From positions 1,240,001 to 1,304,000 of the forward strand of contig NZ_CP016076.1 in NCBI RefSeq assembly GCF_001941625.1: 64,000 bases of DNA, in the 5' to 3' direction. Shown piece after piece: positions 18,434 through 26,882 of this stretch. Made by a program: the position numbers and the translations under genes. This DNA is from Actinoalloteichus fjordicus. Lineage in GTDB: Bacteria > Actinomycetota > Actinomycetes > Mycobacteriales > Pseudonocardiaceae. The first letter of the stretch is position 1, and every line of letters begins with the position of its first letter. A model generated the notes under the pieces. The model worked only from the letters and a program-made list of their open reading frames with translations, did no database searches and was not told the origin of the DNA.

Positions 18434-19627
18434 ATGGGGCAGCACTTCCTGTTCATGAGCCACCCGGACCACGGACACGTGCTCCCGAACCTCGCCGTGG
18501 TGACCGCCCTGGTCGAGAGAGGCCACCGCGTCACCTATCTGACAGGCGAGACGATGGTGGACCTCGTGACGGAGGCGGGCGCCACCGCACTGGTCTACGA
18601 CTCCCGCTATCGGCAGGCCAACTTCACCGACGTCGCCTACGACCCGCTCTACCTGATGACGCTGCTGCTCAGCGAGAGCGCCGCGATGCTGGATCGGGCG
18701 GGTGACCGGCTGGTCGACGACCGGCCGGACGCCATCGCCTACGACATCTCCATGCTCTACGCGGGCCGGATCCTCGCCAGGAAGTGGAGCATCCCGGCCG
18801 TACAGCTCATCCCGATGTTCGCCTCCAACGGCAATTACTCCTACATCAACTCGATCTACAACTCCGACGGCGCCGAGCAGTCCATGCCCGACTGGGTGGG
18901 CGAGCAGCTCGCCAGGATCGCCGCGCTGATGGACACCCACGGGATCGAGGGTTCGCCGCAGGAACTGTGGTGGGAGGTCCCCGACTTCAGCGTGGTGAAC
19001 ATTCCGCAGTCCTTCCAGATCGAGGGCGACACCTTCGACGAGCGCTTCGCCTTCGTCGGCCCCTGCCTGGGGCAGCGGGCCTTCTTCGGCGAGTGGAGCC
19101 CGCCCTCGAGCGGCCTGCCGGTGGTGCTGATCTCCTTCGGCGCCGTCTTCAACGAGCATGCCGACTTCTTCCGCGAGTGCGTGCGAGCCTTCACCGGGGT
19201 GCCCTGGCATGCGGTGATCACCGTGGCGGGCGGGATGGACCCGGCGGAACTGGGACCGCTGCCGCCCAACGTCGAGGTGCACCGCTGGGTCCCGCACGTC
19301 GCGGTCCTCGAGCACGCCGAGGTCGCCGTCACCCACGGCGGCATGGGCACGGTGATGGAGGCCCTGCACGCAGGCACCCCGATGGTCGTCGTCCCGACCT
19401 CCTCCATCGACGGCGTGACCGCGAACCGGCTGGCGGAGCTGAGCCTCGGCCGCACCATGCAGCCCGAGGACGTCACGGCCGACCGGCTGATCACGGCCGT
19501 GCTCGACGTCGCGGCCGACGAGTCGATCCGACGCAGCACGCAGCAGATGCGCGAGCAGATCCGCGCGGCGGGCGGAGCGCCCCGGGCGGCGGACGAGATC
19601 GAGAAGTACCTGGCACGGACGGTCTGA
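18434..19627 (+). CDS. MGT-family glycosyltransferase (macrolide type)
   Basis: GT-B glycosyltransferase of 397 residues. The N-terminal acceptor half opens with FLFMSHPDHGHVLPNLAVV, including the catalytic-type His. The C-terminal donor half has VLISFGAVFNE and the signature VTHGGMGTVMEALHAGTPMVV, with TSSIDGVTANRLAELSLG after it. ATG 18434 is preferred because CGGAG lies at workable spacing. It is the only glycosyltransferase in the window, so a monoglycosylated product is likely. It should transfer the amino-C-methyl deoxysugar encoded around it. Its stop overlaps the SARP start. Confidence 0.92.
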   Translation: MGQHFLFMSHPDHGHVLPNLAVVTALVERGHRVTYLTGETMVDLVTEAGATALVYDSRYRQANFTDVAYDPLYLMTLLLSESAAMLDRAGDRLVDDRPDAIAYDISMLYAGRILARKWSIPAVQLIPMFASNGNYSYINSIYNSDGAEQSMPDWVGEQLARIAALMDTHGIEGSPQELWWEVPDFSVVNIPQSFQIEGDTFDERFAFVGPCLGQRAFFGEWSPPSSGLPVVLISFGAVFNEHADFFRECVRAFTGVPWHAVITVAGGMDPAELGPLPPNVEVHRWVPHVAVLEHAEVAVTHGGMGTVMEALHAGTPMVVVPTSSIDGVTANRLAELSLGRTMQPEDVTADRLITAVLDVAADESIRRSTQQMREQIRAAGGAPRAADEIEKYLARTV

Positions 19628-21210
19628 TGGCGGGCGTGATCGAGTTTCGGATCATGGGGCCGCTCACCGTCCTGCGCGACGGCGAGGCGGTGCGCTTCGA
19701 CGGTGCGCGGGAGCGCGCGGTGCTGTCGATGCTCGTGCTGGAGGCCAATCGGGTCGTCAGCGTCGGCAGACTCATCGACGCCGTGTGGGCGGGCGCTCCG
19801 CCCAAGAGCGCCCGCGCTCAGATCGCCACCTGCGTGTCCAGGCTTCGCCGTGCCCTCGGCCAGCAGGCGGGCGGTCGGGCCACGAGCCGGGACGACGTGA
19901 TCACCACCGCCAACCCCGGCTACACGCTCAACGCCGATCCCGACGCGATCGACTGGGCCCGATTCCGGGCGCTGGTGACCGCAGCCCGCCGGGAGGCCTC
20001 CGCAGGCGGCAGGCAGCAGGCGGTCTCGATCCTGCGCGACGCGTTGTCCCTGCGTCGCGGCGTCGCCTTCGAGGGCGTCCACGGGATGCGCTGCGAGGCG
20101 GCCGGGCTGGAGGAGGCCCATCTCGACGCGGTGGAGAGCTGCGTCGAGATGGAGCTGGAGCTGGGTGCTCATCAGAAGGTCATCGCGGAGCTGACTCCGG
20201 TGGTCACGGAGCATCCGTTGCGGGAACGGGCCCGCGTGCAGCTGATGCTGGCCCAGTACCGGGCGGGCAGGCGGGCGGAGGCACTGCGCACCTATCACGA
20301 CGCGCGACGTCAGCTCATCGAGCAGATCGGCCTCGAACCCGGCCCCGAGTTGCGACAGCTGCACGAGCGCATCCTGCGCGACGCAGCCGACCTGACCCCG
20401 TCGCCCGTCAGCGCCCCCGGCCAGGACCGACAGTTCGTCGTCCCCTCCCAACTGCCGCCCCAGGCGCTGCCCTTCGCGGGCCGGGTCGAGGCGGAGCGGG
20501 AGTTGGACGCCGCCCTTGCTCCGCGCGCCGAGACGGCCTCGCCCTCGCCGGTGATCCTCGCCGGGCCCTCGGGCGTCGGCAAGACGGCACTGGCACTGCG
20601 GTGGGCGCATCGCACTCTCGACCTCTTCCCCGACGGTCAGCTGTTCGCCGACCTGGGCGACGGCGATCCGGCGTCGAGCCTGCGGCCGAGCATCGTGCTG
20701 GACCGGTTCCTACGCGGCCTCGGCGTGCCGGACCGGGCCATCCCGGCCGACCTGGTCGAGAAGACGGCGCTGTTCCGTTCCATGACCGCCCACCGCAGGC
20801 TGCTCGTCGTCCTGGACGGTGCGAGCGACGCCGACCAGGTGTTGCCGCTGCTGCCGGGCGGCATCCACTGTCGAGTGATCATCACGAGTCGCGACGCCCT
20901 GGACGACCTGGTGGCGCGGCAGGGCGCGTTCCGCAGCTTCGTCGGCCCCCTGCGCCCGGAGGAGTCCCGGGAACTGCTCGTCATGCTCGTGGGCCGAGCC
21001 AGGGTGGCGGCCGAGCCGTCGGCGGCGGGCAGGCTCGCGCTCAGTTCTCGCGGCTTCCCGATGGCGCTGCGCATGGCGGCGGCGCGCCTGTCCTCCCATC
21101 CACCGAGATCCCTGGAGGAGCTGGCCCCGTCGCTGCCGCTGCATCGCGAGGAGCTGGAGGACCTGCAACTGGATCTCGGCGGCAGGCGGACGCGGCCGAG
21201 CTTCGCCTAG
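19627..21210 (+). CDS. SARP-family activator with NB-ARC-type ATPase domain
   Basis: Activator of 527 residues. Residues 1-100 form the OmpR-like winged helix (FRIMGPLTVLRDG, then RLIDAVWAGAPPKSARAQI). Residues 105-250 are the bacterial transcriptional activation domain. From 280 an ATPase module follows, with Walker A GPSGVGKTALALRW near 318 and Walker B-like LLVVLDGASD. The protein ends without the TPR region found in AfsR, so it is an intermediate-size SARP. ATGA overlap with the glycosyltransferase indicates coupling. It is a likely pathway activator. Confidence 0.88.
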   Translation: MAGVIEFRIMGPLTVLRDGEAVRFDGARERAVLSMLVLEANRVVSVGRLIDAVWAGAPPKSARAQIATCVSRLRRALGQQAGGRATSRDDVITTANPGYTLNADPDAIDWARFRALVTAARREASAGGRQQAVSILRDALSLRRGVAFEGVHGMRCEAAGLEEAHLDAVESCVEMELELGAHQKVIAELTPVVTEHPLRERARVQLMLAQYRAGRRAEALRTYHDARRQLIEQIGLEPGPELRQLHERILRDAADLTPSPVSAPGQDRQFVVPSQLPPQALPFAGRVEAERELDAALAPRAETASPSPVILAGPSGVGKTALALRWAHRTLDLFPDGQLFADLGDGDPASSLRPSIVLDRFLRGLGVPDRAIPADLVEKTALFRSMTAHRRLLVVLDGASDADQVLPLLPGGIHCRVIITSRDALDDLVARQGAFRSFVGPLRPEESRELLVMLVGRARVAAEPSAAGRLALSSRGFPMALRMAAARLSSHPPRSLEELAPSLPLHREELEDLQLDLGGRRTRPSFA

Positions 21211-21437
21211 GGGCGTGGCGCGCGGGTGCGGAACCCTGGATCGCTCGGGGCTCCGTAGCGTTCAAGGTCAGCATGGCACCCCTGCCTGCGAGTGCGGCGA
21301 GCATGGGAACAGTCCGCCGCTGGTTGTCTGGGTCGCAACCACAAGGGCCGGCAGGGGAAGGTCCGACAGAAGAGCGTGAGAGGCGGCTTTCTCGGGTGAA
21401 GGTCGGCGTTCATTGCCTGTGAGGCAGGGACTGTGGA

Positions 21438-21968
21438 TTGGTCAACGCCGGTAATCTCCCGTGCGTGGAGTTGCTGGACTACGAGGACTACATCCGCGCC
21501 TTGCATCGACGGCGCATGTCGGCCGGAGTCCTGTTCCATCACGCCGATGGACGTGTCCTGCTCGTCGAGACCACATATAAGACCGAGTGGGAGATCCCCG
21601 GCGGCGCCGTGGAAGCCGAGGAATCACCATGGGCCACGGCGGCCAGAGAAGTTCATGAGGAACTTGGCTGGTCACGCAGGCTGGGCGGGCTGCTGGTCAT
21701 CAACCACGTTCCCGCGTCCGGTGCAATGCCCGAAGGGATGGCATTCATCTTCGACGGTGGGCAGATCGACGACTCCGACGTCGCCCCGATCCAGTCGAAC
21801 GACTCGGAGATCAGGTCCGCAGGCTTGTACACGCTCCACGACGCGGCGCAACTGGTGAAGACCGCACTGCACCGGACGATAAGCGTCGGCATGGCTGCGC
21901 TCAGAGGCGACGGCCGTCCCGTTCTGTGCGACGCCGGGCACCCGGCCGCCCCGACTGAGGAGACCTGA
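21438..21968 (+). CDS. NUDIX hydrolase
   Basis: Protein of about 176 residues. The NUDIX box is complete: GGAVEAEESPWATAAREV continues into HEELGW, matching GX5EX7REUXEEXGU, around residues 54-77. The substrate, a nucleoside diphosphate derivative, cannot be predicted. The start is uncertain: TTG 21438, GTG 21465 and TTG 21471 are in frame. It lies at the head of a short patch of damaged genes inside the biosynthetic cluster, is probably not part of the pathway, and itself looks intact. Confidence 0.8.
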   Translation: MVNAGNLPCVELLDYEDYIRALHRRRMSAGVLFHHADGRVLLVETTYKTEWEIPGGAVEAEESPWATAAREVHEELGWSRRLGGLLVINHVPASGAMPEGMAFIFDGGQIDDSDVAPIQSNDSEIRSAGLYTLHDAAQLVKTALHRTISVGMAALRGDGRPVLCDAGHPAAPTEET

Positions 21969-21970
21969 AC

Positions 21971-22141
21971 GTGCCGCTCGCCGTGAACCTGGCACGGCTG
22001 CGCAAGGCGGGCAACCTTTCTCAAGCGGACGTCCTCACCCTCGGGAGATGGCCGCACTCGACATCCCCGCCAGCCTCCCGGTCGTCCAACACCGCCGGAC
22101 GTCGCGACGCGCGGACGGAACTCCCATGCGGCACATGGTAA
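21971..22141 (+). pseudogene. Truncated HTH (XRE-like) gene remnant
   Basis: A GTG three bases after the NUDIX stop opens a 56-codon frame beginning PLAVNLARLRKAGNLSQADV. This matches the first helices of an XRE-type helix-turn-helix, but the remainder (WPHSTSPPASRSS) loses any resemblance. It looks like the start of a regulator gene whose body was lost by deletion or frame change. A short functional peptide is possible but less likely. Confidence 0.45.
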
Positions 22142-22190
22142 GCATCTTCCCGTCAAACAAGTGGACTCTCACCTACGAGGTAGGGCACTG

Positions 22191-22370
22191 ATGGGCTACC
22201 TCATGCGTCGCGCGACCTCTGGCGACGTGGATCGCGCGGCCCACATCATCGAGCGGCGGACCGAATGGTTGAAGTCGCGGGGCTGTGATCAATGGTCTGA
22301 TCCCGTCGGGCAACCGCGTGATCGCATGGCGGCTGCGATCGAAGTCGGCAGAATCTCGGAGGGATCGAGT
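22191..22370 (+). pseudogene. Truncated GNAT acetyltransferase remnant
   Basis: ATG 22191 begins about 50 residues typical of a GNAT N-terminus (RRATSGDVDRAAHIIERRTE, then WLKSRGCDQW and MAAAIEVGR). Similarity stops there; the frame runs on to 22646 through unrelated codons that overlap the next gene. The acetyl-CoA binding motif is absent, so the product cannot be active. Confidence 0.55.
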
Positions 22371-22373
22371 GGT

Positions 22374-22407
22374 CCGCCGATCAGAATATTCGGCTCTGAT
22401 CAGGCGG
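22374..22407. promoter_or_regulatory. Inverted repeat upstream of the GntR-HD gene
   Basis: CCGCCGATCAGA and TCTGATCAGGCGG are near-perfect reverse complements (one extra base) about ten bases apart, ending 14 bases before the GntR-HD start. They are a probable operator for autoregulation. Confidence 0.5.
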
Positions 22408-22420
22408 ATAGGCTCATGTC

Positions 22421-23297
22421 ATGCAGCCACTCGACCCGGACGACCCTCGGAGCCCCTCCGTCAAGATTGCGGCGATCATCCGCGCGGCGATCCTCTCCGG
22501 CGAGCTCGAACCAGAGGCGCAACTACCGACTGGGGACGAATTGGCGAAGTTCTTCGGTGTCACCGGAGCAACGGTCAGCTCGGCGATTCGCACGGTGCGG
22601 GACGAGGGTTTCGTGCAGAGTCGACCCGGAGGCGGTGTGTATGTGACTGGACAGGCAAGCCTGCCGGTCCCCGAGGGCCAAGTGCATCCGCTGGTCGGTC
22701 TGGGCGCCTTCCTGCATGAGGCCGGACACCTGAAGAACCTGCCTCGCTCCGGCTGGCAGCTTCTCGGCATCCAGCAGCCGGAGAGCGTGGCCGAGCACTC
22801 CTTCCGAGTCGGCATCATCGGAATGGCGCTCGCGGCGATGGAAGGCGCCGATCCTGGGAGAACCGCAGCTCTGTGCCTCATGCACGACGTACCCGAGACT
22901 CGCATCGGCGATGTGCCCTCCGTCGGCCGGGCCTACGTCACCACTGCCGTCCCACAGGCTGTGACGGCCCATCAGACGGCAGCACTGCCGGCTGAACTCG
23001 CGACCGTCTTCCAGGGGCTGACCGCAGAGTACGAAGACACCGAGACCCTTGGAGTCCAAGGTCGCCCACGATGCCGACAAGATCGAGACCTTGTTGCAGG
23101 CGAGGGAGTACGCGACGCAGGGGTACGCCACCGAGCCCTGGCAGGACACGTCGATCCAGGCGCTGCGTACCGAGTCCGCGAAACAGCTTGCTCAGGCGAT
23201 CACGGCATCCGATGCGCGTGGCTGGTGGATGAACTTCGCGTCGAGCTATCAGGAACTGCGGGCCACCACCCGCGCCCGGCAGGGGCTGAAGCCGTGA
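22421..23297 (+). pseudogene. GntR HTH-HD-domain (YfbR-like) fusion, frameshifted
   Basis: Residues 1-75 form a GntR winged helix (AAIIRAAILSGELEPEAQLP, then VSSAIRTVRDEGFVQSRPGG). An HD phosphohydrolase domain resembling YfbR 5'-deoxynucleotidase follows (AGHLKNLPRSGW, VAEHSFRVGIIGMAL, LMHDVPETRIGDVPS). The first frame then turns to nonsense after EYEDTETL. The continuation VAHDADKIETLLQAREYATQ is found in the +1 frame from 23049 and ends at 23297. One extra base near 23046-23048 explains this. It could be real decay, a sequencing error or a programmed shift; the last metal Asp of the HD site lies after the break. Confidence 0.65.
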
Positions 23298-23330
23298 TCA
23301 CCGTTCGGGCTGCGTGTTCAGCAGGCCCGA

Positions 23331-24944
23331 TCACCCCCGGCAGAGCACCGCGTCGACGGCCTTGACCAGGTCGTCGGCGGCGGGGACGCCCTCGGCGCAG
23401 CGCCAGGCGACGTGGCCGTCCGGGCGGATGAGCACCGCGCCGGTGTCGGTGAGCCCGTACTCCTTCGCCCAGGTCGGTGAGGTCGGGAAGGCCGGATCGT
23501 CCGGCGAGATCAGCAGCACGTCCAGCGGGACGTCCAGCCGGTCGGCCGCCTGTGCTGCGGCGACGTCCCAACCGCTGCCCGCCGGGCTCAGCAGGGTGAG
23601 CGAGGTGCCCAACAGGTCCAGCGTGGACACCTGTCGTCCCCGGTGCGAGAGCCAGACGTGGGGCGCACGATGGCCGGGCCGGGCGGTCGGCAGATAGGTC
23701 TCGTACGGGTCTTCCGGTGCCGGGGCCTGCGTTCCGTCCGCGATGACGGCGGGCGATTCGTACCGGTAGCCCAGCACGAGGCCCTCCGCACGGCGCCGAT
23801 GCGCCTGAAGGTCGCCCGCCTCCTGCATCGTGAGGCGGTCCTCCATCATGTCGATGGTGATGAGCGCGTTGCGCAGGCTCTCCTGAACCGTCCAGTCCGC
23901 GACCGGGCGGCGCTCGGTCGAGTAGGTGTCCAACAGGGCGTCCCCTGCCTCGCCGCGCAGGACCGAGGCCAGCTTCCACGCCAGGTTGTGCGCGTCCTGG
24001 ATGCCGCAGTTCATCCCGAAGCCGCCCTGCGGCGTGGCCACGTGTGCCGCGTCGCCGACCAGGAACACCCGACCGCTGCGGAACTCCTCGGCGACCACGG
24101 CCTGCTGAATCCAGGGCAGCATCCCGACGATCCGCACGGGGAGGTCGGCGACGCCGACGGCGGCCCGCACCAGTTCGATGCAGCTCTCGTGGGTGAAGTC
24201 GCTCGCGCTCTCGCCCTGGTCGGGCTCGTAGCCGGTCTGCAGGGTCCACCGCCGTCTGTTGTCCACCGACTCCACCGCGCAGTAGACCTCGCCGTAGACG
24301 AAGTACAGCGCGCCGAGGCGATCGTGCAGCAGGGTGCCGAGGTCGGCGTCGAACAGGACGCTGACCATGTGGCTCAACGGCGGCGGGCCGGTCACGGCGA
24401 CGCCCAGTGACTCGCGGACGCCGCTGCGGCTGCCGTCAGCGGCCACGACGTAGCGGGCGCGGACCTGCCGTTCTCCGTCGGCGTCGGCGATCGTGGCGGT
24501 GACGCCGTCGTCGTCGACCGCCAGCCGCGTCATCCGGGTGGCGAAGCGGACCTCGCCCCCGGGCAGCGACTCGGCCAGCTCGCGGAGGATGACCTCGAAG
24601 CCGTCCTGGGCGCAGATGTAGTTGTAGGTGGGGCTCTGGGGCGCGTCCTCGTGGATGCGCGCGACCTCGCGGCGGAAGTCGGGCGACGTCAGTGTCGGGC
24701 CGATGCCCAGCGCGAGGCTGTCGTCGCGCGGCAGCCCGGCCTCCTCCACCGCGGACTGCACGCCCCAGGACCGGACGATCTCCATCGTCCTGGTGGACAC
24801 GAGCCGCGCCTTCGGGAAGATCGACGTCCCCTCGTGCTTCTCGACGAGCAACGAGGAGACCCCGTGCCGGGAGAGCTCGATCGAGGTGGCAAGGCCGACG
24901 GGCCCGCCGCCGACGATCAGGACCTCGACCTCGTTCTCTGTCAT
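23331..24944 (-). CDS. FAD-dependent aromatic/polyketide hydroxylase (PHBH fold)
   Basis: Monooxygenase of 537 residues. It has the N-terminal Rossmann motif VLIVGGGPVGLATSIELSRHG, the mid-domain DG motif YVVAADGSRSGVRESLG, and FLVGDAAHVATPQGGFGMN, which binds the FAD ribityl chain. A C-terminal thioredoxin-like domain follows (from about 410), as in PgaE-type polyketide hydroxylases. It uses NADPH and oxygen to hydroxylate or epoxidise a substrate. The start could also be the TTG at 24980; neither has a clear ribosome site. Being divergent from the core operon makes it a late tailoring candidate. Confidence 0.87.
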   Translation of the reverse strand: MTENEVEVLIVGGGPVGLATSIELSRHGVSSLLVEKHEGTSIFPKARLVSTRTMEIVRSWGVQSAVEEAGLPRDDSLALGIGPTLTSPDFRREVARIHEDAPQSPTYNYICAQDGFEVILRELAESLPGGEVRFATRMTRLAVDDDGVTATIADADGERQVRARYVVAADGSRSGVRESLGVAVTGPPPLSHMVSVLFDADLGTLLHDRLGALYFVYGEVYCAVESVDNRRRWTLQTGYEPDQGESASDFTHESCIELVRAAVGVADLPVRIVGMLPWIQQAVVAEEFRSGRVFLVGDAAHVATPQGGFGMNCGIQDAHNLAWKLASVLRGEAGDALLDTYSTERRPVADWTVQESLRNALITIDMMEDRLTMQEAGDLQAHRRRAEGLVLGYRYESPAVIADGTQAPAPEDPYETYLPTARPGHRAPHVWLSHRGRQVSTLDLLGTSLTLLSPAGSGWDVAAAQAADRLDVPLDVLLISPDDPAFPTSPTWAKEYGLTDTGAVLIRPDGHVAWRCAEGVPAADDLVKAVDAVLCRG

Positions 24945-25245
24945 GCGGCTGAGGATCGCCGCTGCGATCTCGCTGGTCAATCGCCGAGTATCGAAACGAG
25001 AAGACCGTGATAACCGGCCCGGCTAGCGTTCGGTCTCAAGCGAGGCGGACATGACGCTTGAGAACTACGAGCCTGCGAACGCGCTGGTCGAGGGCATCGC
25101 TGCCCCTGCACGACCGGGGTCCGCGCCGCCAGACGCGTTCGAGGTGAATCCGGTGCGGTGCATCCCATCGACGGAGCCACGGTGAGGACGACGACGCCCC
25201 CGCCTGTCCGTGAATGTGACGAACCGCCGACGGCTGGAGACGAGG
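24945..25245. promoter_or_regulatory. Divergent promoter region of the polyketide operon
   Basis: About 300 bases between the divergent FAD hydroxylase and ketoreductase genes. No gene is seen. The promoter of the 12-kb core operon must lie here, but I cannot assign -10 and -35 elements with confidence. Confidence 0.4.
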
Positions 25246-25995
25246 ATGCTTTTCCCCGAAGGCTCGGTGGCCTTGGTGACCGGCGGTTCACGCGGGATCG
25301 GCCGCGCCGCCGCACTCGACCTGGCAAGCGAGGGCGCCCACGTCCTGGTGAACTACGCCCGCTCCGAGAGCGATGCGAAGGAGACCGTCGCCGAGATCGA
25401 GGAGGCGGGCGGCAAGGCCACGGCGATCTGCGCCGACGTCACCGACGAGACCGCGGTCCGCGAGATGTTCCAGACCGTCCGATCGGTGCACGGCAGGCTC
25501 GACGTGCTGGTGACCAGCGCCGGGATCACCCGAGACCGACACCTGGTCGCCATGAGCCTCGCGCAGTTCCGCGAGCCGATGGACGTCAACGTCACCGGCA
25601 CCTTCCTGTCCTGCCGTGAGGGGCTGCGCATCATGCAGCACCAGCGCAGCGGCGCGATCGTGACGCTGTCCTCCTCCAGCGGCCTGGACGGCGGGTTCCC
25701 CGGACAGACGAACTACGTGGCGTCGAAGGGGGCGATCATCTCCTTCACCAAGGCGCTGGCCTACGAGGCCGCCCCGCACGGCGTGCGGGCGAACGTGGTC
25801 GCGCCCGGCTTCGTCGCCACGGACATGACCCGCGCGCTGTCCGGCCCCATCCGCAAGCAGTACGAGTCCCGAATCCGACTCGGCCGGATGGGACGCCCGG
25901 ACGAGATCGCGCGACTCGTGAGCTTCCTGGCTTCCGAGAACGCCTCCTACGTCACCGGGGCGGTGCTCGTCGCCAACGGCGGCGGGCTCGGCTAG
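25246..25995 (+). CDS. 3-oxoacyl-ACP reductase (FabG-like ketoreductase)
   Basis: Short-chain dehydrogenase of 249 residues. Cofactor motif TGGSRGIGRAAALDLASEG lies near residue 10, with the NADPH-type Arg after it. NAG is replaced by TSAG in LVTSAGITRDRHL. The catalytic Ser-Tyr-Lys set is seen in VTLSSSSGLDGG and NYVASKGAIISF. GADVLVANGGGLG-like ending is typical of FabG. ATG 25246 follows GAGACGAGG. As the first gene of the core operon it should reduce beta-keto groups on the ACP-bound chain. Confidence 0.93.
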   Translation: MLFPEGSVALVTGGSRGIGRAAALDLASEGAHVLVNYARSESDAKETVAEIEEAGGKATAICADVTDETAVREMFQTVRSVHGRLDVLVTSAGITRDRHLVAMSLAQFREPMDVNVTGTFLSCREGLRIMQHQRSGAIVTLSSSSGLDGGFPGQTNYVASKGAIISFTKALAYEAAPHGVRANVVAPGFVATDMTRALSGPIRKQYESRIRLGRMGRPDEIARLVSFLASENASYVTGAVLVANGGGLG

Positions 25996-26031
25996 CGGAG
26001 CGTCACCCGAAACGACCGGCAAGGAGAGAAG

Positions 26032-26334
26032 ATGACCATCGACGAGTTGCGGGCGCGTGCAGGCGAGCGGAAGCAGACCTGTGCCCAGATCAAGAAGATG
26101 ATCGTGTCGCGGCTGGACCTGCCGATCGAGCCAGAGTGGATCAGCGACGACCAGCCGCTGTTCGGCCGGGGCCTCGAACTGGACAGCCTCGACGTCCTGG
26201 AGCTCTACGTCGCCATCGAGGCCGAGTTCGGTGTGGCGCTCTACGACAGCGACATGTCCGTGTTCGGCTCGGTCTCCAGGCTCGCCGACTCCGTCAACCC
26301 TGCGCTGCGGACGGCGCAGGCAGCCGTGGCATGA
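26032..26334 (+). CDS. Acyl carrier protein
   Basis: Carrier protein of 100 residues. The phosphopantetheine site is Ser52 in GLELDSLDVLELYVAIEAEF; the surrounding acidic helix is the usual recognition surface. An N-terminal extension of about 15 residues precedes helix 1. A good ribosome site (AAGGAGA) lies upstream. It is the only free ACP in the window and should carry the chain built by the KS-CLF fusion. Its stop overlaps the dehydratase start. Confidence 0.93.
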   Translation: MTIDELRARAGERKQTCAQIKKMIVSRLDLPIEPEWISDDQPLFGRGLELDSLDVLELYVAIEAEFGVALYDSDMSVFGSVSRLADSVNPALRTAQAAVA

Positions 26335-26879
26335 CGAGCACCGACGTGGAGCCGGACGTGACTCCGGAGACGAGTTCCGCCGCGAGCCCGGAGGCGAGTT
26401 CGGCGCCGAGCGCCGAGAAGCCCAAGACGCTCACCAATCTCAGCAACGACCAGATCAAGGAACTGATCCCGCACCGGTGGCCGATGCTGCTGCTGGACCG
26501 GATCGAGAAGGTCGAGCCCGGCGTCGAGGGCGTGGCGATCAAGAACGTCGCCGGGACCGAGTTCTGGTTCCAAGGACACTTCCCGGACGAGGCGATCCTG
26601 CCCGGCATCGTCGTCATCGAGGCGATGGCCCAGCTGGCGGGCGTCGTCTTCTCGCTGGCAGGCGCGGGAAAGATCAGTTATCTCACCGGAGTCCGGTCGA
26701 TGCGCTTCAAGAAGCGGATCGTGCCCGGCGACCGGATCGTGCTCTCCGCCGTGCGCACCGCAGGCGCGCGCGGTGTCGGCGAGTACCGCGTCGTGGCCAG
26801 GACGGACGACCAGGTCGCCGCCGAGGGCGTCATCACGATCACCGACCCCGGCGCCAACAACACGTTGAGAAAGGTGTGA
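26331..26879 (+). CDS. FabZ-like 3-hydroxyacyl-ACP dehydratase
   Basis: Single hot-dog-fold protein of 182 residues. The first 35 residues are Ser/Glu/Pro-rich and non-homologous. The core begins IKELIPHRWPMLLLDRIEKV. The active site is in FQGHFPDEAILPGIVVIEAM, with the FabZ-type His and Glu, followed by AQLAGVVF. It would dehydrate 3-hydroxyacyl-ACP to 2-enoyl-ACP. With a ketoreductase but no enoyl reductase in the operon, conjugated double bonds are expected. Confidence 0.93.
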   Translation: MTSTDVEPDVTPETSSAASPEASSAPSAEKPKTLTNLSNDQIKELIPHRWPMLLLDRIEKVEPGVEGVAIKNVAGTEFWFQGHFPDEAILPGIVVIEAMAQLAGVVFSLAGAGKISYLTGVRSMRFKKRIVPGDRIVLSAVRTAGARGVGEYRVVARTDDQVAAEGVITITDPGANNTLRKV

Positions 26880-26882
26880 CGA

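Noticed and set aside
23045-23050. Definite programmed frameshift signal
   Set aside because: No slippery heptamer or downstream structure could be confirmed; decay or sequence error is equally likely, so only the frame change is claimed.
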